Positions 12,944 to 12,953 of a stretch of 12,953 bases of DNA are shown here, in pieces. A program made the position numbers and the translations under genes. This stretch comes from Actinomycetota bacterium (lineage in GTDB: Bacteria > Actinomycetota > Actinomycetes > Actinomycetales > Angustibacteraceae), in assembly GCA_014377795.1 (NCBI GenBank), contig JACMOY010000022.1:1-12953 (forward strand), given 5' to 3'. The notes below the pieces were generated by a model. That model was given only the letters and a program-made list of their open reading frames with translations, was not told the DNA's origin and searched no databases. Within the stretch, counting starts at the first letter, position 1. Each line of letters starts with the position of its first letter.

Positions 12944-12953
12944 GGCCCTCCGC

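Noticed and set aside
1..12953. Defence system, prophage, integrative element or biosynthetic cluster
   Set aside because: All genes fit a conserved actinobacterial backbone plus one sugar-transport gene. There is no integrase, transposase, repeat array or toxin-antitoxin pair.

Overview
The window is a GC-rich chromosome segment, very probably from an actinomycete (Actinomycetota). Codons end mostly in G or C, GTG and TTG starts are common, and several starts sit 6-8 bases after a TANNNT box, as expected for leaderless mRNAs. Most families here (DUF4193, DUF3093, DUF3710, DUF3159, split CeoB/CeoC TrkA proteins) are typical of that phylum. From memory, gene order and relative strands match the Mycobacterium tuberculosis block Rv2701c (suhB) to Rv2689c. 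This is therefore conserved backbone rather than an island. I cannot name the genus. I see no transposase, CRISPR array, tRNA or rRNA.

Layout. 1-241: 3' end of an inositol-monophosphatase-family gene, converging on a 64-residue uncharacterised gene (246-440, minus). 441-738: a regulatory stretch with a PHO-box-like direct repeat and two perfect inverted repeats. 739-1508: DUF4193 zinc-ribbon-like protein (+) and DUF3093 membrane protein (-), overlapping tail to tail. 1583-3979: a tight plus-strand operon of dut, DUF3710, OB-fold and DUF3159 membrane genes. 3996-5346: minus-strand ceoB-ceoC, two single-unit TrkA/RCK proteins. 5432-8697: a KimA/KUP-like potassium permease coupled by a TTGA overlap to a TRAM-domain RNA (uracil-5-)-methyltransferase. 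8701-11572: aconitase behind a near-perfect 20-bp palindrome. 11573-12953: a xylose-type ABC-transporter lipoprotein gene (xylF-like) with its own promoter, operator-like palindromes and a following hairpin.

How the genes fit together. The most coherent functional unit is potassium homeostasis. CeoB and CeoC are cytosolic NAD-binding RCK regulators with no TrkH/TrkG partner in the window. They are divergent from a transporter that keeps the potassium-ligand residues known from KimA and carries a C-terminal cytosolic domain of the kind that binds c-di-AMP in KimA. Dut and its coupled partners suggest nucleotide-pool or DNA-maintenance functions. Aconitase probably has dedicated repression through its palindrome, plausibly by a TamR-like MarR regulator. 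The xylF-like gene looks like the first gene of a sugar-uptake operon that continues past the window edge.

Family assignments rest on reading the translated proteins and on recalled family motifs. No database search was run.
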